DNA of 64,000 bases from Pseudonocardia halophobica (lineage in GTDB: Bacteria > Actinomycetota > Actinomycetes > Mycobacteriales > Pseudonocardiaceae), in assembly GCF_027922425.1 (NCBI RefSeq), contig NZ_BSFQ01000023.1, positions 50,804-114,803 of the forward strand, in the 5' to 3' direction. Below the pieces are notes generated by a model that saw only the letters and a program-made list of their open reading frames with translations, was not told the origin of the DNA and searched no databases. The translations under genes and the position numbers were made by a program. This document shows, piece by piece, positions 33,544 through 44,914 of this stretch (positions within the stretch are counted from its first letter, which is position 1; each line of letters starts with the position of its first letter).

Positions 33544-36282
33544 GTGCCCGCGCCGCGCTGCCCCGTCGTCGTCGGACGGACGGGGGAGCTGGCCGCGGTG
33601 CGGTCCGCGCTGGCCGCCACCCGGCTCGGACGGGGCTCGACGACGGCGCTCCTCGGCCCCGCCGGGATCGGCAAGTCGCGTCTCGCGCGGGAGGCGGTCG
33701 TGGCGGCGGAGGCATGGGGCATCCCCGCGCTGACCGGACGGGCGGTGCCGCACGGGGACGCGACCGCGTTCCGACCCATCGCCGAGGCCCTGCTCGCCGG
33801 GCTGCGTCGGCATGAGGGGTTCGACGCCCGACCCGAGCTCGGTCGGCTCGTTCCCCGCTGGCGTGTCGACGACCGGCCGGAAGGCTCCGTACTCGTCCTC
33901 GCCGAAGCCGTCCTCCGCCTCCTCCAGGACCTCGCGCCCGACGGGCTGCTGCTCGTCCTCGAAGACCTGCACTGGGCCGATCCCGAGACACTGTCCGTGG
34001 TCGAGTTCCTCGCCGACAACACCGAGCGCGTCGCCCTGCTCCTCACCGCCCGCGACGAGCCGGACGCCGTGGCCCAGCTGACCGACGCCCTGGCCCGGCG
34101 CGGCGCCTGCACCGTCCGCATACTCGCACCGCTCACCGCACCCGAGATCGACGCCATGATCGACGCCTGCGGGATCGACACCCTGGTCGACACGGCGGAC
34201 CGACAGGCGCTGCGCCGTCGTAGCGCCGGTCTCCCGCTCCTGGTCGAGGAACTGCTCGGCGCCGAGCCCGGCGTCGTCCCCCGGTCCGTGGCCGAGTCCG
34301 TCCGGACGCGGCTCGCCGCGTTCCCCGACGACGGCCGCGCGGCCCTCCAGGCCGCCGCCGTGCTCGGCGAGCGGTTCGACTGGCGCGTCCTGGCGGACAC
34401 CGTCGGCCTCGACGAGACCGCGGCGCTCGCCGTCCTCCGCGAGACCATCCGGTCCGGGATGATCGAACCCGCGGAGCAGGACGAGTTCCGGTTCCGCCAC
34501 GCCCTCGTCCGCGACGCGGTCCTCGCCGACCTCCTCCCGCCCGAGCGCGCGGCCTGGGCCGCGAGGGCGCTCGCCGCCGTCCGGCACCGGCAGCCCGAAC
34601 TCGACGGGCCGTGGTGCGACGTCGCCGCCGACCTCGCCCTGACCGCGGGAGACCGGGCCGCGGCGGCCGAGGTGCTGCTCGAGGCGGGTCGGCGCAACCT
34701 CGCCCGCGGCGCCCTGCTGTCCGCCGAGACGACCCTCCGCCGGGCCCGTGAGGTGTCGGACGACCCCACCGCCGTCGACGAGCTCCTCGCCGAGGTCCTG
34801 ACGTCCGCTGGCAAGACCGAGGAGGCCGCCGCGATCAGCCGTCGCCTGCTCGACGCCGCGCCGCACGCGGCCGCGGCCCGTGTCCGGCTCGCCCGCGTCC
34901 ACGTCCGCGCCGGCCGGTGGGCCGCCGCCGAGGCAGAGCTTCGGCAAGTTCCCACCGACGGCGCCGACGGGCTGCGGGCGATGGTGGTGCGCGCGACCGT
35001 CGCGCTGGAGGACGCCCGCCCGGACGACGCCGCTCACCTGGCGGCCGCGGCACACGAGCGCGGCCCGGTCGACGTGCGGGTCGAGGCCCTCCTGCTGCTG
35101 AGCCGCCTCGCCCGCCGCTCCGACCTCGACGAGGCCGAGGCGCTGGCGCTGCGTGCCCGGACCCTCGCCGAGCAGCACGGGTTGGCGCACGCGGCGGCGC
35201 GTGCCGCCTACGAGCGGGCCATCGCCGGGGTGCAGGAGACCCTCCGCGTCGACCTGCTCGCCGAGGCCCGGGCGCGGGTGGCCGCGCTCGGCGATCTCGC
35301 CGGGGTCGCCGTGCTCGACCTGCAGGAGACCGCCATCCGCAACGCCCGGTGGGAAGCCGAGGAGGCGGTCGCGGCGGCGACCCGCTGCATCACGGCCTCT
35401 CGCCGGTTGCACCTCGCGACGCTGCCCAAGGCCCTCGTCCTCGACGCCGCGGCTCGGGCCTACCTCGGTGAGCAGGCCGAGGCGCAGCTCGCCGAGGCGC
35501 AGGCCCTCGCGCCGGACGACACCCACCTGCGCGGGGAGATCGCGCAGGTGCGGGCGATGTGGGCCCTCGACCGGGGCGACGACACCGCCGCCCACGCGCA
35601 CCTCGAGGAGGCGATGACGCAGTTCGCGCGCAGGCCGGACGAGGTCACCGGCTCACCTGGCGTCGGACTCTGGCTCATGACCACCGTGGCCTGCGATGCA
35701 GGGCGGATCGCCCCTCCCGAGCCGCCCGATCCGCTCACCAACCGGTGGAACCGGGGCATGGCACGGTTCGCGGAGGCCATCGCACGGGGCCGCCGCGGCG
35801 ACCGGGCCGGTGCGCTCACGGCGTTCGACGAGGCCGAGGACACCTTGCGCAGTCCCGTGGACATCGGCTGGCACCGCCTGCAGGCCCGACGACTGGTGGC
35901 CGGGGCGGCGCTCGTTGACGGCTGGGGCGAGCCCGCCCGCTGGCTGGCCGCGGATCTTCCCAAGGTCGAGGCGCGGGGCCGCGAGCGCTGGGCCGCGGCC
36001 CTGCGCGGGCAGTTGCGCAGGGCCGGAGTGGCCGTGCCGCGGCGGACCACCACCGTCGTTCCCGCGGTTCTGCGCGAGAAGGGTCTGACCTCGAGGGAGA
36101 GCGAGGTCCTCGTGCTGGTCGCCGAGGGCCTGGACAACCGGGAGATCGCGGCGCGGCTCGTGCTGTCCGTGCGGACCGTGGAGAAGCACGTCGAACGGCT
36201 GCTGGCGAAGACGGGCGCCGCCCGACGCCCCGCCCTGGTCGCCGAAGCCGTGCGGCTGCTCGGCGGACGCAGGGACTCCTAG
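33544..36282 (+). CDS. LuxR family regulator with AAA-type ATPase domain
   Basis: This 912-aa regulator has an N-terminal AAA_16-type NTPase. It opens CPVVVGRTGELAAVRSALAA and carries Walker A LLGPAGIGKSRLA and Walker B LLLVLEDLHWADPE. A helical, TPR-like middle region rich in Ala, Glu and Arg follows, and a C-terminal LuxR HTH (GLTSRESEVLVLVAEGLDNR; VRTVEKHVERLLAKTG). The GTG at 33544 begins right before VPAPRCPVVVGR and has a -10 at 7 nt. It is divergent from a cupin gene, a likely target. It is not closely similar to the MalT-like protein at 18196 except in layout. Confidence 0.85.
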   Translation: MPAPRCPVVVGRTGELAAVRSALAATRLGRGSTTALLGPAGIGKSRLAREAVVAAEAWGIPALTGRAVPHGDATAFRPIAEALLAGLRRHEGFDARPELGRLVPRWRVDDRPEGSVLVLAEAVLRLLQDLAPDGLLLVLEDLHWADPETLSVVEFLADNTERVALLLTARDEPDAVAQLTDALARRGACTVRILAPLTAPEIDAMIDACGIDTLVDTADRQALRRRSAGLPLLVEELLGAEPGVVPRSVAESVRTRLAAFPDDGRAALQAAAVLGERFDWRVLADTVGLDETAALAVLRETIRSGMIEPAEQDEFRFRHALVRDAVLADLLPPERAAWAARALAAVRHRQPELDGPWCDVAADLALTAGDRAAAAEVLLEAGRRNLARGALLSAETTLRRAREVSDDPTAVDELLAEVLTSAGKTEEAAAISRRLLDAAPHAAAARVRLARVHVRAGRWAAAEAELRQVPTDGADGLRAMVVRATVALEDARPDDAAHLAAAAHERGPVDVRVEALLLLSRLARRSDLDEAEALALRARTLAEQHGLAHAAARAAYERAIAGVQETLRVDLLAEARARVAALGDLAGVAVLDLQETAIRNARWEAEEAVAAATRCITASRRLHLATLPKALVLDAAARAYLGEQAEAQLAEAQALAPDDTHLRGEIAQVRAMWALDRGDDTAAHAHLEEAMTQFARRPDEVTGSPGVGLWLMTTVACDAGRIAPPEPPDPLTNRWNRGMARFAEAIARGRRGDRAGALTAFDEAEDTLRSPVDIGWHRLQARRLVAGAALVDGWGEPARWLAADLPKVEARGRERWAAALRGQLRRAGVAVPRRTTTVVPAVLREKGLTSRESEVLVLVAEGLDNREIAARLVLSVRTVEKHVERLLAKTGAARRPALVAEAVRLLGGRRDS

Positions 36283-36424
36283 CGCGCATCTGGCCCTCCG
36301 GGCGATGCGGGACGCGGGCCTGGGCACGCGTCCATTCAGCGCAAATTGCCTGGTCATGGCTCGGATTCGGGTAGCCGTCCCTCGAGAAGTGGTAGCACTG
36401 CGAGCCGAGCAGAGGAGCGGACCG

Positions 36425-37246
36425 ATGACGGAATCCGACCAGCCCCAGGAGAAGCGCGGGGAGGCCCGCGCAGGTGAGCAGGACGCGTCCGACGCCACGC
36501 GGAAGGTCCGGCGTCGTGCGCCCGGGATGAGCGCGCCCGACGGAGGGACGAAGCCGCCCGCCAGGAACGTCACCGGTGGTGTCCGCCGGGTGACGGCGGC
36601 CGGCCGGGCCGCGTCCGAGGCCGGCCGGTCGGCGGCCCGTCGGACCGTGGACCAGGCGGGCCGGGCCGCGGGTCGAGCCGGTCGGACGGCGGGCGCCGCG
36701 GGTCAGGCGGCGGCGCCGGGTGCCGGGAAGACCGCACGAACCGTCGCCCAGACCGGACGGGCCGCGGCGTCCGGCGCCGCGCAGGCCGTCGGCAGCACGG
36801 GCCGCACCGCCGCAAGCACCGGCGGAGCGGCCGCATCCGGGTTGGCGAAGGCCGGCGGCGACGTCGCGTCGGGCGTGGCGAAGACCGGTGAGACCGCCGT
36901 CAGCGGGGTGGCGTCGACGGCGACCGGCACGCTGAAGGGTGTGGTCGGGACCGTGGGCTCGGTGGTCAAGCCGGTCCTGGGGGCGAGCTTCAGCTTCCTG
37001 ATGGCCAAGGCCGCGATCCTGCTGCAGCTGATCAAGCGGCTCGCCCTGCTGGCGCTCCAGGGCCTCGAGCGGCTCGCCCAGCGGCTCGAGCAGTTCGCCG
37101 CCTCGAAGCGACCCCGGCCCGAGGCCGAGGCCGACGAGGAGGAGGACGAGGAGGAGGACGTCGCCGGCATCGTGGGCTCGGAGACCCCCGAGGAGCAGGA
37201 GGAGGGCGCCGACGACACCGGGCAGCGGGCGCCGAACCCGACCTGA
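36425..37246 (+). CDS. Ala/Gly-rich repeat protein with amphipathic helix and acidic tail
   Basis: This 273-aa low-complexity protein is made of a basic N-terminal third and imperfect repeats of about 11-15 residues containing TGRAA, TGRTA or TGETA (AAASGAAQAVGSTGRTAAST; LAKAGGDVASGVAKTGETAV). A hydrophobic/amphipathic stretch follows (ASFSFLMAKAAILLQLIKRL; GLERLAQRLEQFAASKR), then an acidic tail with EADEEEDEEEDV. The layout recalls histone-like or LEA-type stress proteins but matches no family I can name. The ATG follows AGAGGAGCGG. It lies 208 bp before katG, so a role in oxidative stress or DNA protection is only a guess. Confidence 0.6.
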   Translation: MTESDQPQEKRGEARAGEQDASDATRKVRRRAPGMSAPDGGTKPPARNVTGGVRRVTAAGRAASEAGRSAARRTVDQAGRAAGRAGRTAGAAGQAAAPGAGKTARTVAQTGRAAASGAAQAVGSTGRTAASTGGAAASGLAKAGGDVASGVAKTGETAVSGVASTATGTLKGVVGTVGSVVKPVLGASFSFLMAKAAILLQLIKRLALLALQGLERLAQRLEQFAASKRPRPEAEADEEEDEEEDVAGIVGSETPEEQEEGADDTGQRAPNPT

Positions 37247-37454
37247 CCGACCTTGCACCTGTGCGTTGAGTGGTTCAAGGAACGGGACCAGACTTGCCGG
37301 CGCGCCGACGACGTCGGACCTCGAGCACACGCCCCGGGATGGGCGGTGCCCGCCGCGGTGCACGACGACGCTCGCTGATCCGGGCCCGGTCCTCACCGCG
37401 GTACGCGGCGATCTCGGCTGAAAGGACGAGAGCGAGACAGGAAGAAGGATCGAC

Positions 37455-39647
<2,193 letters not shown>

Positions 39648-39655
39648 CGCCCGGG

Positions 39656-39684
39656 GCCCGGGCCGGCCGCACGCCGGCCCGGGC
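39656..39684. terminator. Terminator between katG and the acyltransferase gene
   Basis: GCCCGGGCCGGC (39656-39667) pairs perfectly with GCCGGCCCGGGC (39673-39684) around the loop CGCAC. The loop is the same as in the stem-loop at 4964-5000. It lies 9 nt after the katG stop and 12 nt from the convergent acyltransferase stop. Confidence 0.75.
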
Positions 39685-39695
39685 TGCCGGCGCGG

Positions 39696-41117
39696 TCACC
39701 AGGCCGGGGTCGGCTCGCTGGTCGGCCCGGCGGTCGGCCCGGTGGTCGGCCCGGTGGCGAGGCCCGCCTGCTCCCGCAGGGCGGTGAAGCCGCGGGCCGT
39801 CCCCTCGGTCAGCACGTCGAGGTCGGTGAGGCCGGCGTCGGCGTTGAGCGTCACCAGCAGCTCGCCCGCATAGGACAGCGCCGCGACGGACAGCGGCACA
39901 CCGGCGCTCATGGGCGCGATCGGTGCCGCCGCCAGCAGCCGGGCGCCGGCCAGCCACAGCGGCGTCGGGGGTCCGGTCACGTCGGTCACGGCGAGGGTGA
40001 GCCGCCGGCTGCCGAACCGTCGCGCCCACCGCAGGAACGGGCGCGCGACCGGAGCGGGCAGGCGGAGATCCGCGACGTCCGTGCTGGCTGCCCGCAGCCG
40101 GGCCTTGTCCCGGGTCGTCACCTCGTGGATCAGGGCGAGCCGCCGCGCCGCGTCCGGCTCGCCCACCGGCAGGCCGACGACGAGCATGCTGCCCACCTGC
40201 CGGTCCGTGTGCCCGGTCGTCGCGGGCACGGTCGCGCGCAGCACCAGCCCCGTGACGGCCTCGCCGCGCGCGGTCAGGTACTCGCGCAGCCCCGTGGCGA
40301 CGGCGGCGAGGAGCAGGTCGTTCACCGTGACGCCGAGCGCGTGCCCGGTGCGCAGCAGCTCCGGCAGCGGGACGGGGACGACCCCCAGACTGCGGCCCGG
40401 CCCGATGTGCCGGGGGAGCGAGGTGACCGGCTCCGGTCCGGCGAACTCCGCGAGAGCGGCCCGGACCTGCGCGAGTCCCTGCCTGCCACCGCCTCGCCGA
40501 CGGCGGACTCCTGCGGCGCCTCGCCGACGGCGTCGTCGTACGGCCTCGGCGATCTCGTGCCGCCGTACCCGCCGCAACTGACGGTGCGACGGCAGCGGCG
40601 CCACGGTCCTCGGCGGGACGACCGGGGCCGCCGTCTCGGGCCGGTGATCGAGCAGCGAGCCGAGCAGCGCGATGCCGGCGGCCCCGTCCGCCAGGACGTG
40701 CGACACCACCAGGAGCACCGCGAACCGCTCCCCGGGCAGTCCGCCGACGACGTCGGCACGCCACAGGGGGCGGTCAGGTGGCAGGGGTGTCGCCGACCGG
40801 GTCACCGCCCAGCTCGCCAGGTCCGCCCCGGTCGGCAGGGTCGTCACGTCGACGTGGTCCAGCGGGACGAAGGCCGGGTCCTCGGCCCAGAACGGCCGGC
40901 CCTCGCCGAGCCGGGTCCACACCACCCGGGTGCGCAGCCCCGCGACCCGGGTGGCGCGCTGCGCGAGTTCGGCGCGGACCCGGGCGAGGTCGACGACGCC
41001 GTCGGCCTGCCGGAACGGTCCGGCGTCGAACACGCCCAGCAGCCCGATCTGCATCGGGGTGTCGGGACCGGCGACCCACGCGGACATCAGCTCGTCGAGC
41101 CGCAACCTCGTCACCAC
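39696..41117 (-). CDS. Wax ester synthase/diacylglycerol acyltransferase (WS/DGAT)
   Basis: This 473-aa acyl-CoA-dependent transferase makes wax esters or triacylglycerols as storage lipids. It begins LRLDELMSAWVAGPDTPMQI, the typical FM-family opening. The catalytic HHxxxDG motif reads SHVLADG, so the first His is Ser but the second, catalytic His and the DG are kept. Later blocks include TVNDLLLAAVATGLREYL, VPATTGHTDRQVGSMLVVGL and TDVTGPPTPLWLAGARLLAA. A run of RRRRRRGAAGVRRRR links the two halves. Two adjacent GTG codons (41117, 41114) are possible starts. It is downstream of a K+ channel gene. Confidence 0.85.
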   Translation of the reverse strand: MVTRLRLDELMSAWVAGPDTPMQIGLLGVFDAGPFRQADGVVDLARVRAELAQRATRVAGLRTRVVWTRLGEGRPFWAEDPAFVPLDHVDVTTLPTGADLASWAVTRSATPLPPDRPLWRADVVGGLPGERFAVLLVVSHVLADGAAGIALLGSLLDHRPETAAPVVPPRTVAPLPSHRQLRRVRRHEIAEAVRRRRRRGAAGVRRRRGGGRQGLAQVRAALAEFAGPEPVTSLPRHIGPGRSLGVVPVPLPELLRTGHALGVTVNDLLLAAVATGLREYLTARGEAVTGLVLRATVPATTGHTDRQVGSMLVVGLPVGEPDAARRLALIHEVTTRDKARLRAASTDVADLRLPAPVARPFLRWARRFGSRRLTLAVTDVTGPPTPLWLAGARLLAAAPIAPMSAGVPLSVAALSYAGELLVTLNADAGLTDLDVLTEGTARGFTALREQAGLATGPTTGPTAGPTSEPTPAW

Positions 41118-41182
41118 GGCCTGCACCCTGCGGCACCTGCCGCAGTCCGGGAAGGGACCAAGGCCACGGTGCGGGGTCGGCG

Positions 41183-43018
41183 TCAGTCCCGGCCCGCCCG
41201 GGTGAGCTTGCGCCAGACCCAGCCCGCCGGCACCCGCCGCCCCGTCTGCACGTACTCGCGGGCGGCGTCGACCAGCAGCGTGACGTCGAGGCCGCGGCGG
41301 GCGGGGGTGGCGCCGAGCAGGAGCAGCTCGTCGTCCGGGGCGAGGACGAACCCGTCGTCCGGCCCCATCACGCACTCCTCGGTGCCGTCCGCATCCCGTC
41401 GCAGGACCATCAGCACGGTGATGCCGAGCCGGTTCTCGCGGCGCTCCGGGTCGCGCAGGACGTCGCCGAGCCGGGCCTCGCCGGACGCGAGCCACCCGAG
41501 CAGGGTCGGCGTCTCGCTGCGGTTGAGCCGGATCTTCCACAGGGCCGGCATCCGCCGCCCGCAGTCCGAGGTCACGCGCCGGATCAGGTCCGCCGCCCAG
41601 GCGTCGCCCTGCTGCGGCACCCCCTGCAGGAAGCGCCAGAGCAACGGGGTGCTGAGCTGCGCGAACACCTCGTGCGCCACGACCTCGGCCGGCACGAGCA
41701 GCGAGTTGATCTCCATGGCGGCGAACAGCGGCGCGCTCGCGGCCCGGTTCTGCCGGGCCGCCACGAAGATCGAGCGGTTCAGCCGGCGGGCGTCGGAGAC
41801 CATCGAGAGGTTGGTGGTGTCGTTGTCCGTGCCGGCCACGAACCCCACGGCGCCGGCGACGCCGGCGCGCACCAGGACCGCCGGGTCCACGCCGGAGCCC
41901 TCGACGGTCGTGATGCCGTCGCCCGCCTCGGGGGCCGTGGCGCGCGGCTCGACCACGGTCACGTCGAGCCCCTCGGCGCGCAGGTCCGCGGTGACCTCCC
42001 GGCCGAAGCGGCCGTAGCCGCACACCACCCAGTGCCCCTCGGCGGGCGGCCGACCCCGCTTGGGCAGCTCGGCGCCCGGGCCGCTCTCCAACCACGTCAT
42101 GAGCTGGTAAGAGGCGGGCGAGCGCATGGCGATCCGCAGGTGGTCGCCGAAGCGGTTGAAGGGGTTGACGACGGTCGGGCTGCCGAAGGCCTGCATGCGC
42201 TCGGCGATCGCGGGGGAGACGGTGCGCGCGACCACCGGCAGGTCCGGCCGCAGCAGGGCGGCGGTCATCGCGACGGCGAGGTTGGCCTCGTCGTCGTTGG
42301 TCAGCGCGACGACGGCCTCGCACCGCAGGTTGCGCAGCCCGGCCACGCCGAGGTGCCCCGGGTCGCGGGCGTCGGCGACCAGCCCGGGGACGTCCCCGTG
42401 GTACGAGCCGAGCTCGAGGGCGTCGATGCGGTCCTCGGCGACGTCGATCACGACGACCCGCTTGCCGAGCGCGTCGAACGCGCGGCACAGCAGCTCCCCG
42501 GTGCGGCCGTGGCCGACGATCAGCAGGAACGGCTCGCGCAGCCGCTTGACCTTGCGGGTGAAGTGCTGCAGGGCGATTGCCCGGCGGAACGCGCGGTCCT
42601 GCAGCAGCGCCAGCAGCGTGCCGACCGCGTAGGCCCAGCCGATGACCGTGAGGTAGATCGTCGCGGTGACCCACAGCCGTTGGGCGGGGGTGAAGGTGTT
42701 CGGCAGCTCGCCGAAGCCGATCGTCGACGCCGTGTAGCTCATGAAGTAGAAGGCGTCGAAGAAGCTCATCCGGTAGGGCGCGCCGGTGGCGTCCTGGCCG
42801 GGGACGAGGGTCAGGCCGAGCACGCTCACCGCGAAGATCGTGATCAGCACGATCAACGGGGCGCGCATACGGCGCAGGATCAGGAAGATCGTGGCCTCGG
42901 CCTCGACGGCGGACGCCATCGGGATCCGCCGGCGCAGCCGCCGGGAGGGACCGCGGGGGCCCGGCTCCTCGTCCTGCCCCAGCAGCCGCATCCAGAAGGA
43001 GAGCAGCGGGTTGCCCAT
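41183..43018 (-). CDS. Two-TM potassium channel with two TrkA-N (RCK) domains
   Basis: This 611-aa protein has two membrane helices (APLIVLITIFAVSVLGLTLV; LWVTATIYLTVIGWAYAVGT) flanking the pore helix and filter TASTIGFGELPN, a K+ filter variant. Two NAD-binding-like RCK/TrkA-N domains follow, with FLLIVGHGRTGELLCRAFDA near residue 165 and HWVVCGYGRFGREVTADL near residue 330, then a TrkA-C-like end. It likely forms a tetrameric, ligand-gated K+ channel for osmotic and voltage homeostasis. It lies 6 bp after a small membrane protein on the same strand and is probably cotranscribed with it. Confidence 0.87.
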   Translation of the reverse strand: MGNPLLSFWMRLLGQDEEPGPRGPSRRLRRRIPMASAVEAEATIFLILRRMRAPLIVLITIFAVSVLGLTLVPGQDATGAPYRMSFFDAFYFMSYTASTIGFGELPNTFTPAQRLWVTATIYLTVIGWAYAVGTLLALLQDRAFRRAIALQHFTRKVKRLREPFLLIVGHGRTGELLCRAFDALGKRVVVIDVAEDRIDALELGSYHGDVPGLVADARDPGHLGVAGLRNLRCEAVVALTNDDEANLAVAMTAALLRPDLPVVARTVSPAIAERMQAFGSPTVVNPFNRFGDHLRIAMRSPASYQLMTWLESGPGAELPKRGRPPAEGHWVVCGYGRFGREVTADLRAEGLDVTVVEPRATAPEAGDGITTVEGSGVDPAVLVRAGVAGAVGFVAGTDNDTTNLSMVSDARRLNRSIFVAARQNRAASAPLFAAMEINSLLVPAEVVAHEVFAQLSTPLLWRFLQGVPQQGDAWAADLIRRVTSDCGRRMPALWKIRLNRSETPTLLGWLASGEARLGDVLRDPERRENRLGITVLMVLRRDADGTEECVMGPDDGFVLAPDDELLLLGATPARRGLDVTLLVDAAREYVQTGRRVPAGWVWRKLTRAGRD

Positions 43019-43024
43019 GAGCGC

Positions 43025-43411
43025 CTACCGGCGGTGGTACGACACGGTCTCGACCACGAGCAGCACCACCGAGACCACGTTGGCGAACAGCGCGCCGCCG
43101 GACAGCGACACGACGCTCGCCATCGCCGCCGGGGTCAGGCCGGTGTCGGCGATGTGGGCCGAGTAGGTCCAGGCCAGCGCCGCCGCCACGAGCTGCAGGT
43201 CGGCGACCAGGCTGGTGGCGAGGTGCACCGCGCCGATCTGGGTGCGGTCGCCGAACTTCAGCACGGTCGCGATGAGGCTGACGACGATGGCGGCGAACAG
43301 CTCGTAGATGTTGTGCAGCGCCGGGTTCGAGATGTCGCCGATGAAGAAGCCGAAGTTGAGGGTCGCGGCGAGCAGCACGAAGAAGCCGAACACGACCTTC
43401 TCGAGGTTCAT
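43025..43411 (-). CDS. Small integral membrane protein (DUF6394-like)
   Basis: This 128-aa protein has four predicted membrane segments: VVFGFFVLLAATLNFGFFIG, ELFAAIVVSLIATVLKFGDR, LQLVAAALAWTYS and SLSGGALFANVVSVVLLVVE. The segment FAAIVVSLIATVLKFGDRTQ is distinctive and I believe it belongs to the DUF6394 family, but that label comes from memory. The gene ends 6 bp before the K+ channel start, so an auxiliary or regulatory subunit role is suggested by position alone. Confidence 0.7.
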   Translation of the reverse strand: MNLEKVVFGFFVLLAATLNFGFFIGDISNPALHNIYELFAAIVVSLIATVLKFGDRTQIGAVHLATSLVADLQLVAAALAWTYSAHIADTGLTPAAMASVVSLSGGALFANVVSVVLLVVETVSYHRR

Positions 43412-43491
43412 GCGTGCTCCCGGCTCCGGTCGTCCCGCCCGGGCGACAGAATGGCACGACGACGGGGCGCGCGCCTGATCGACGTGCGGCG

Positions 43492-43854
43492 TCAGCGCCG
43501 GACCACGCGGCGCCGGCGGAGCGCGAACCCCACCCACGACACGACGACGAGGCAGCCGATCGCGAGCTGGATGGCCAGCAGGTACTCGCGGGGGTAGAGC
43601 ACACCGGTCAGGTAGGTGTCGATGAAGCCCCGCGCCAGCCCCTGCTCCCCGGCGAGCCGGCGGAACCGGTCCTCCCACGCCGTCAACGGGCACTCGACGT
43701 GGGCGAGCACGCTGACCAGGCCCCACCCGACCGCGACGGCGTGCAGCACGAGGACCCGCGGCCAGCGCCAGGCGAGGAAGCCGCCGAGCGCGACGAAGGC
43801 CAGGAACGCGAAGTGGACCAGCATCACCGCGTCGGCGAGGAAGCGGTAGGCCAC
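43492..43854 (-). CDS. DUF2784 family membrane protein
   Basis: This 120-aa protein opens with VAYRFLADAVMLVHFAFLAF and ALGGFLAWRWPRVLVLHAVA, and has CPLTAWEDRFRRLAGEQG and FIDTYLTGVLYPREYLLAIQ, the hallmark blocks of DUF2784. Three to four membrane helices are likely. GTG 43854 begins at the expected start of the family. Its function is unknown. It sits 80 bp before the K+ channel pair and runs the same way; the opposite strand starts an LLM gene 94 bp away. Confidence 0.8.
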   Translation of the reverse strand: MAYRFLADAVMLVHFAFLAFVALGGFLAWRWPRVLVLHAVAVGWGLVSVLAHVECPLTAWEDRFRRLAGEQGLARGFIDTYLTGVLYPREYLLAIQLAIGCLVVVSWVGFALRRRRVVRR

Positions 43855-43948
43855 GCGACCAGGATGACCGGCCCGGGACGCGGCCACCAGCGGCCCGGGC
43901 CCGCGGAGTCCGGCGTGTCGGCCGGAACCCTGCCGGGTACTGGCGGGA

Positions 43949-44914
43949 ATGACCGCTTTCGGCTGGCACGCGTCGCACGAGCAGATCGCCCCGACCGCAC
44001 TCCTGGACGCCGCCGTCCGCGCGGAGCAGGTCGGGTTCGACGCCGCGATGTCGTCGGACCACTTCTCCCCGTGGAGCGAGCGCCAGGGCCAGTCCGCGTT
44101 CGCCTGGGCGTGGCTGGGGGCGGCGATGCAGGCGACGTCGCTGCCGTTCGGCGTGGTCAACGCCCCCGGCCAGCGCTACCACCCCGCGATCGTCGCGCAG
44201 GCCATCGGCACGCTCGGGGCCATGTTCCCGGGGCGGTTCTGGGCCGCCCTGGGCACCGGCGAGGCGAGCAACGAGCACATCACCGGGGACGACTGGCCTC
44301 GTAAGGAGGTTCGCAACGCCCGGCTGCGGGAGTGCGTCGACGTCATCCGGGCGCTGCTGCGCGGCGAGGAGGTCAGCCACGACGGGCTCGTCCGCGTCGA
44401 CCGGGCGCGGGTGTGGACCCGCCCGCCCGAGCCGCCCCCGCTCGTCGGCGCCGCGGTGAGCGTGGCGACCGCGCGCTGGTGCGCGGAGTGGGCGGACGGC
44501 CTGATCACCGTCAACGCCCCGATCCCGCACCTGCGCGAGATGATCGACGCCTACCGGGAGGCCGGCGGGCGCGGGAAGCTGCACCTGCAGGTGCACGTCA
44601 GCTGGGCCCCGGACGAGGAGACGGCCGAGGCGATCGCGCTCGACCAGTGGCGCGGCAACGTCTTCCCGCCGCCGGCCTGCTGGGACATCGACACCGCGGA
44701 GACCTTCGACGCCGTGTCCACGCACGTGCCGATCGAGCAGGTCCGACAGACGGTTCAGGTGTCCGGCGACCTCGCCCGGCACGCCGCGCTTCTCGCGGAG
44801 TTCGCCGACCTGGGCTTCGACGAGATCGCGATCCACCACGTCGGACAGGAGCAGGACGCGTTCCTCGACGCGTTCGGCGACAAGGTCCTGCCCCAGCTGA
44901 GGGGCGCGGCGTGA
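43949..44914 (+). CDS. LLM class oxidoreductase near GH13 (TIGR03885-like)
   Basis: This 321-aa luciferase-like protein opens FGWHASHEQIAPTALLDAAV and has DAAMSSDHFSPWSERQGQSA and PGRFWAALGTGEASNEHITG, the pattern of F420-dependent glucose-6-phosphate dehydrogenase relatives. A related group annotated as a probable non-F420 flavinoid oxidoreductase is the best fit from memory. The ATG at 43949 begins the fold. Its stop overlaps the GTG of a GH13 enzyme (GTGA at 44911), so it is likely linked to alpha-glucan or trehalose metabolism, although the reaction is unknown. Confidence 0.8.
   Translation: MTAFGWHASHEQIAPTALLDAAVRAEQVGFDAAMSSDHFSPWSERQGQSAFAWAWLGAAMQATSLPFGVVNAPGQRYHPAIVAQAIGTLGAMFPGRFWAALGTGEASNEHITGDDWPRKEVRNARLRECVDVIRALLRGEEVSHDGLVRVDRARVWTRPPEPPPLVGAAVSVATARWCAEWADGLITVNAPIPHLREMIDAYREAGGRGKLHLQVHVSWAPDEETAEAIALDQWRGNVFPPPACWDIDTAETFDAVSTHVPIEQVRQTVQVSGDLARHAALLAEFADLGFDEIAIHHVGQEQDAFLDAFGDKVLPQLRGAA

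Noticed and set aside
37253..37290. Possible peroxide-regulator site before katG
   Set aside because: TTGA-N5-TCAA at 37266-37278 is only a short dyad and no Fur/PerR or OxyR gene is nearby, so it is not called.
39696..43604. One continuous frame from the acyltransferase through the channel region
   Set aside because: Only the part up to 41117 shows acyltransferase blocks; the remainder is an Arg-rich shadow of the channel and membrane-protein genes.
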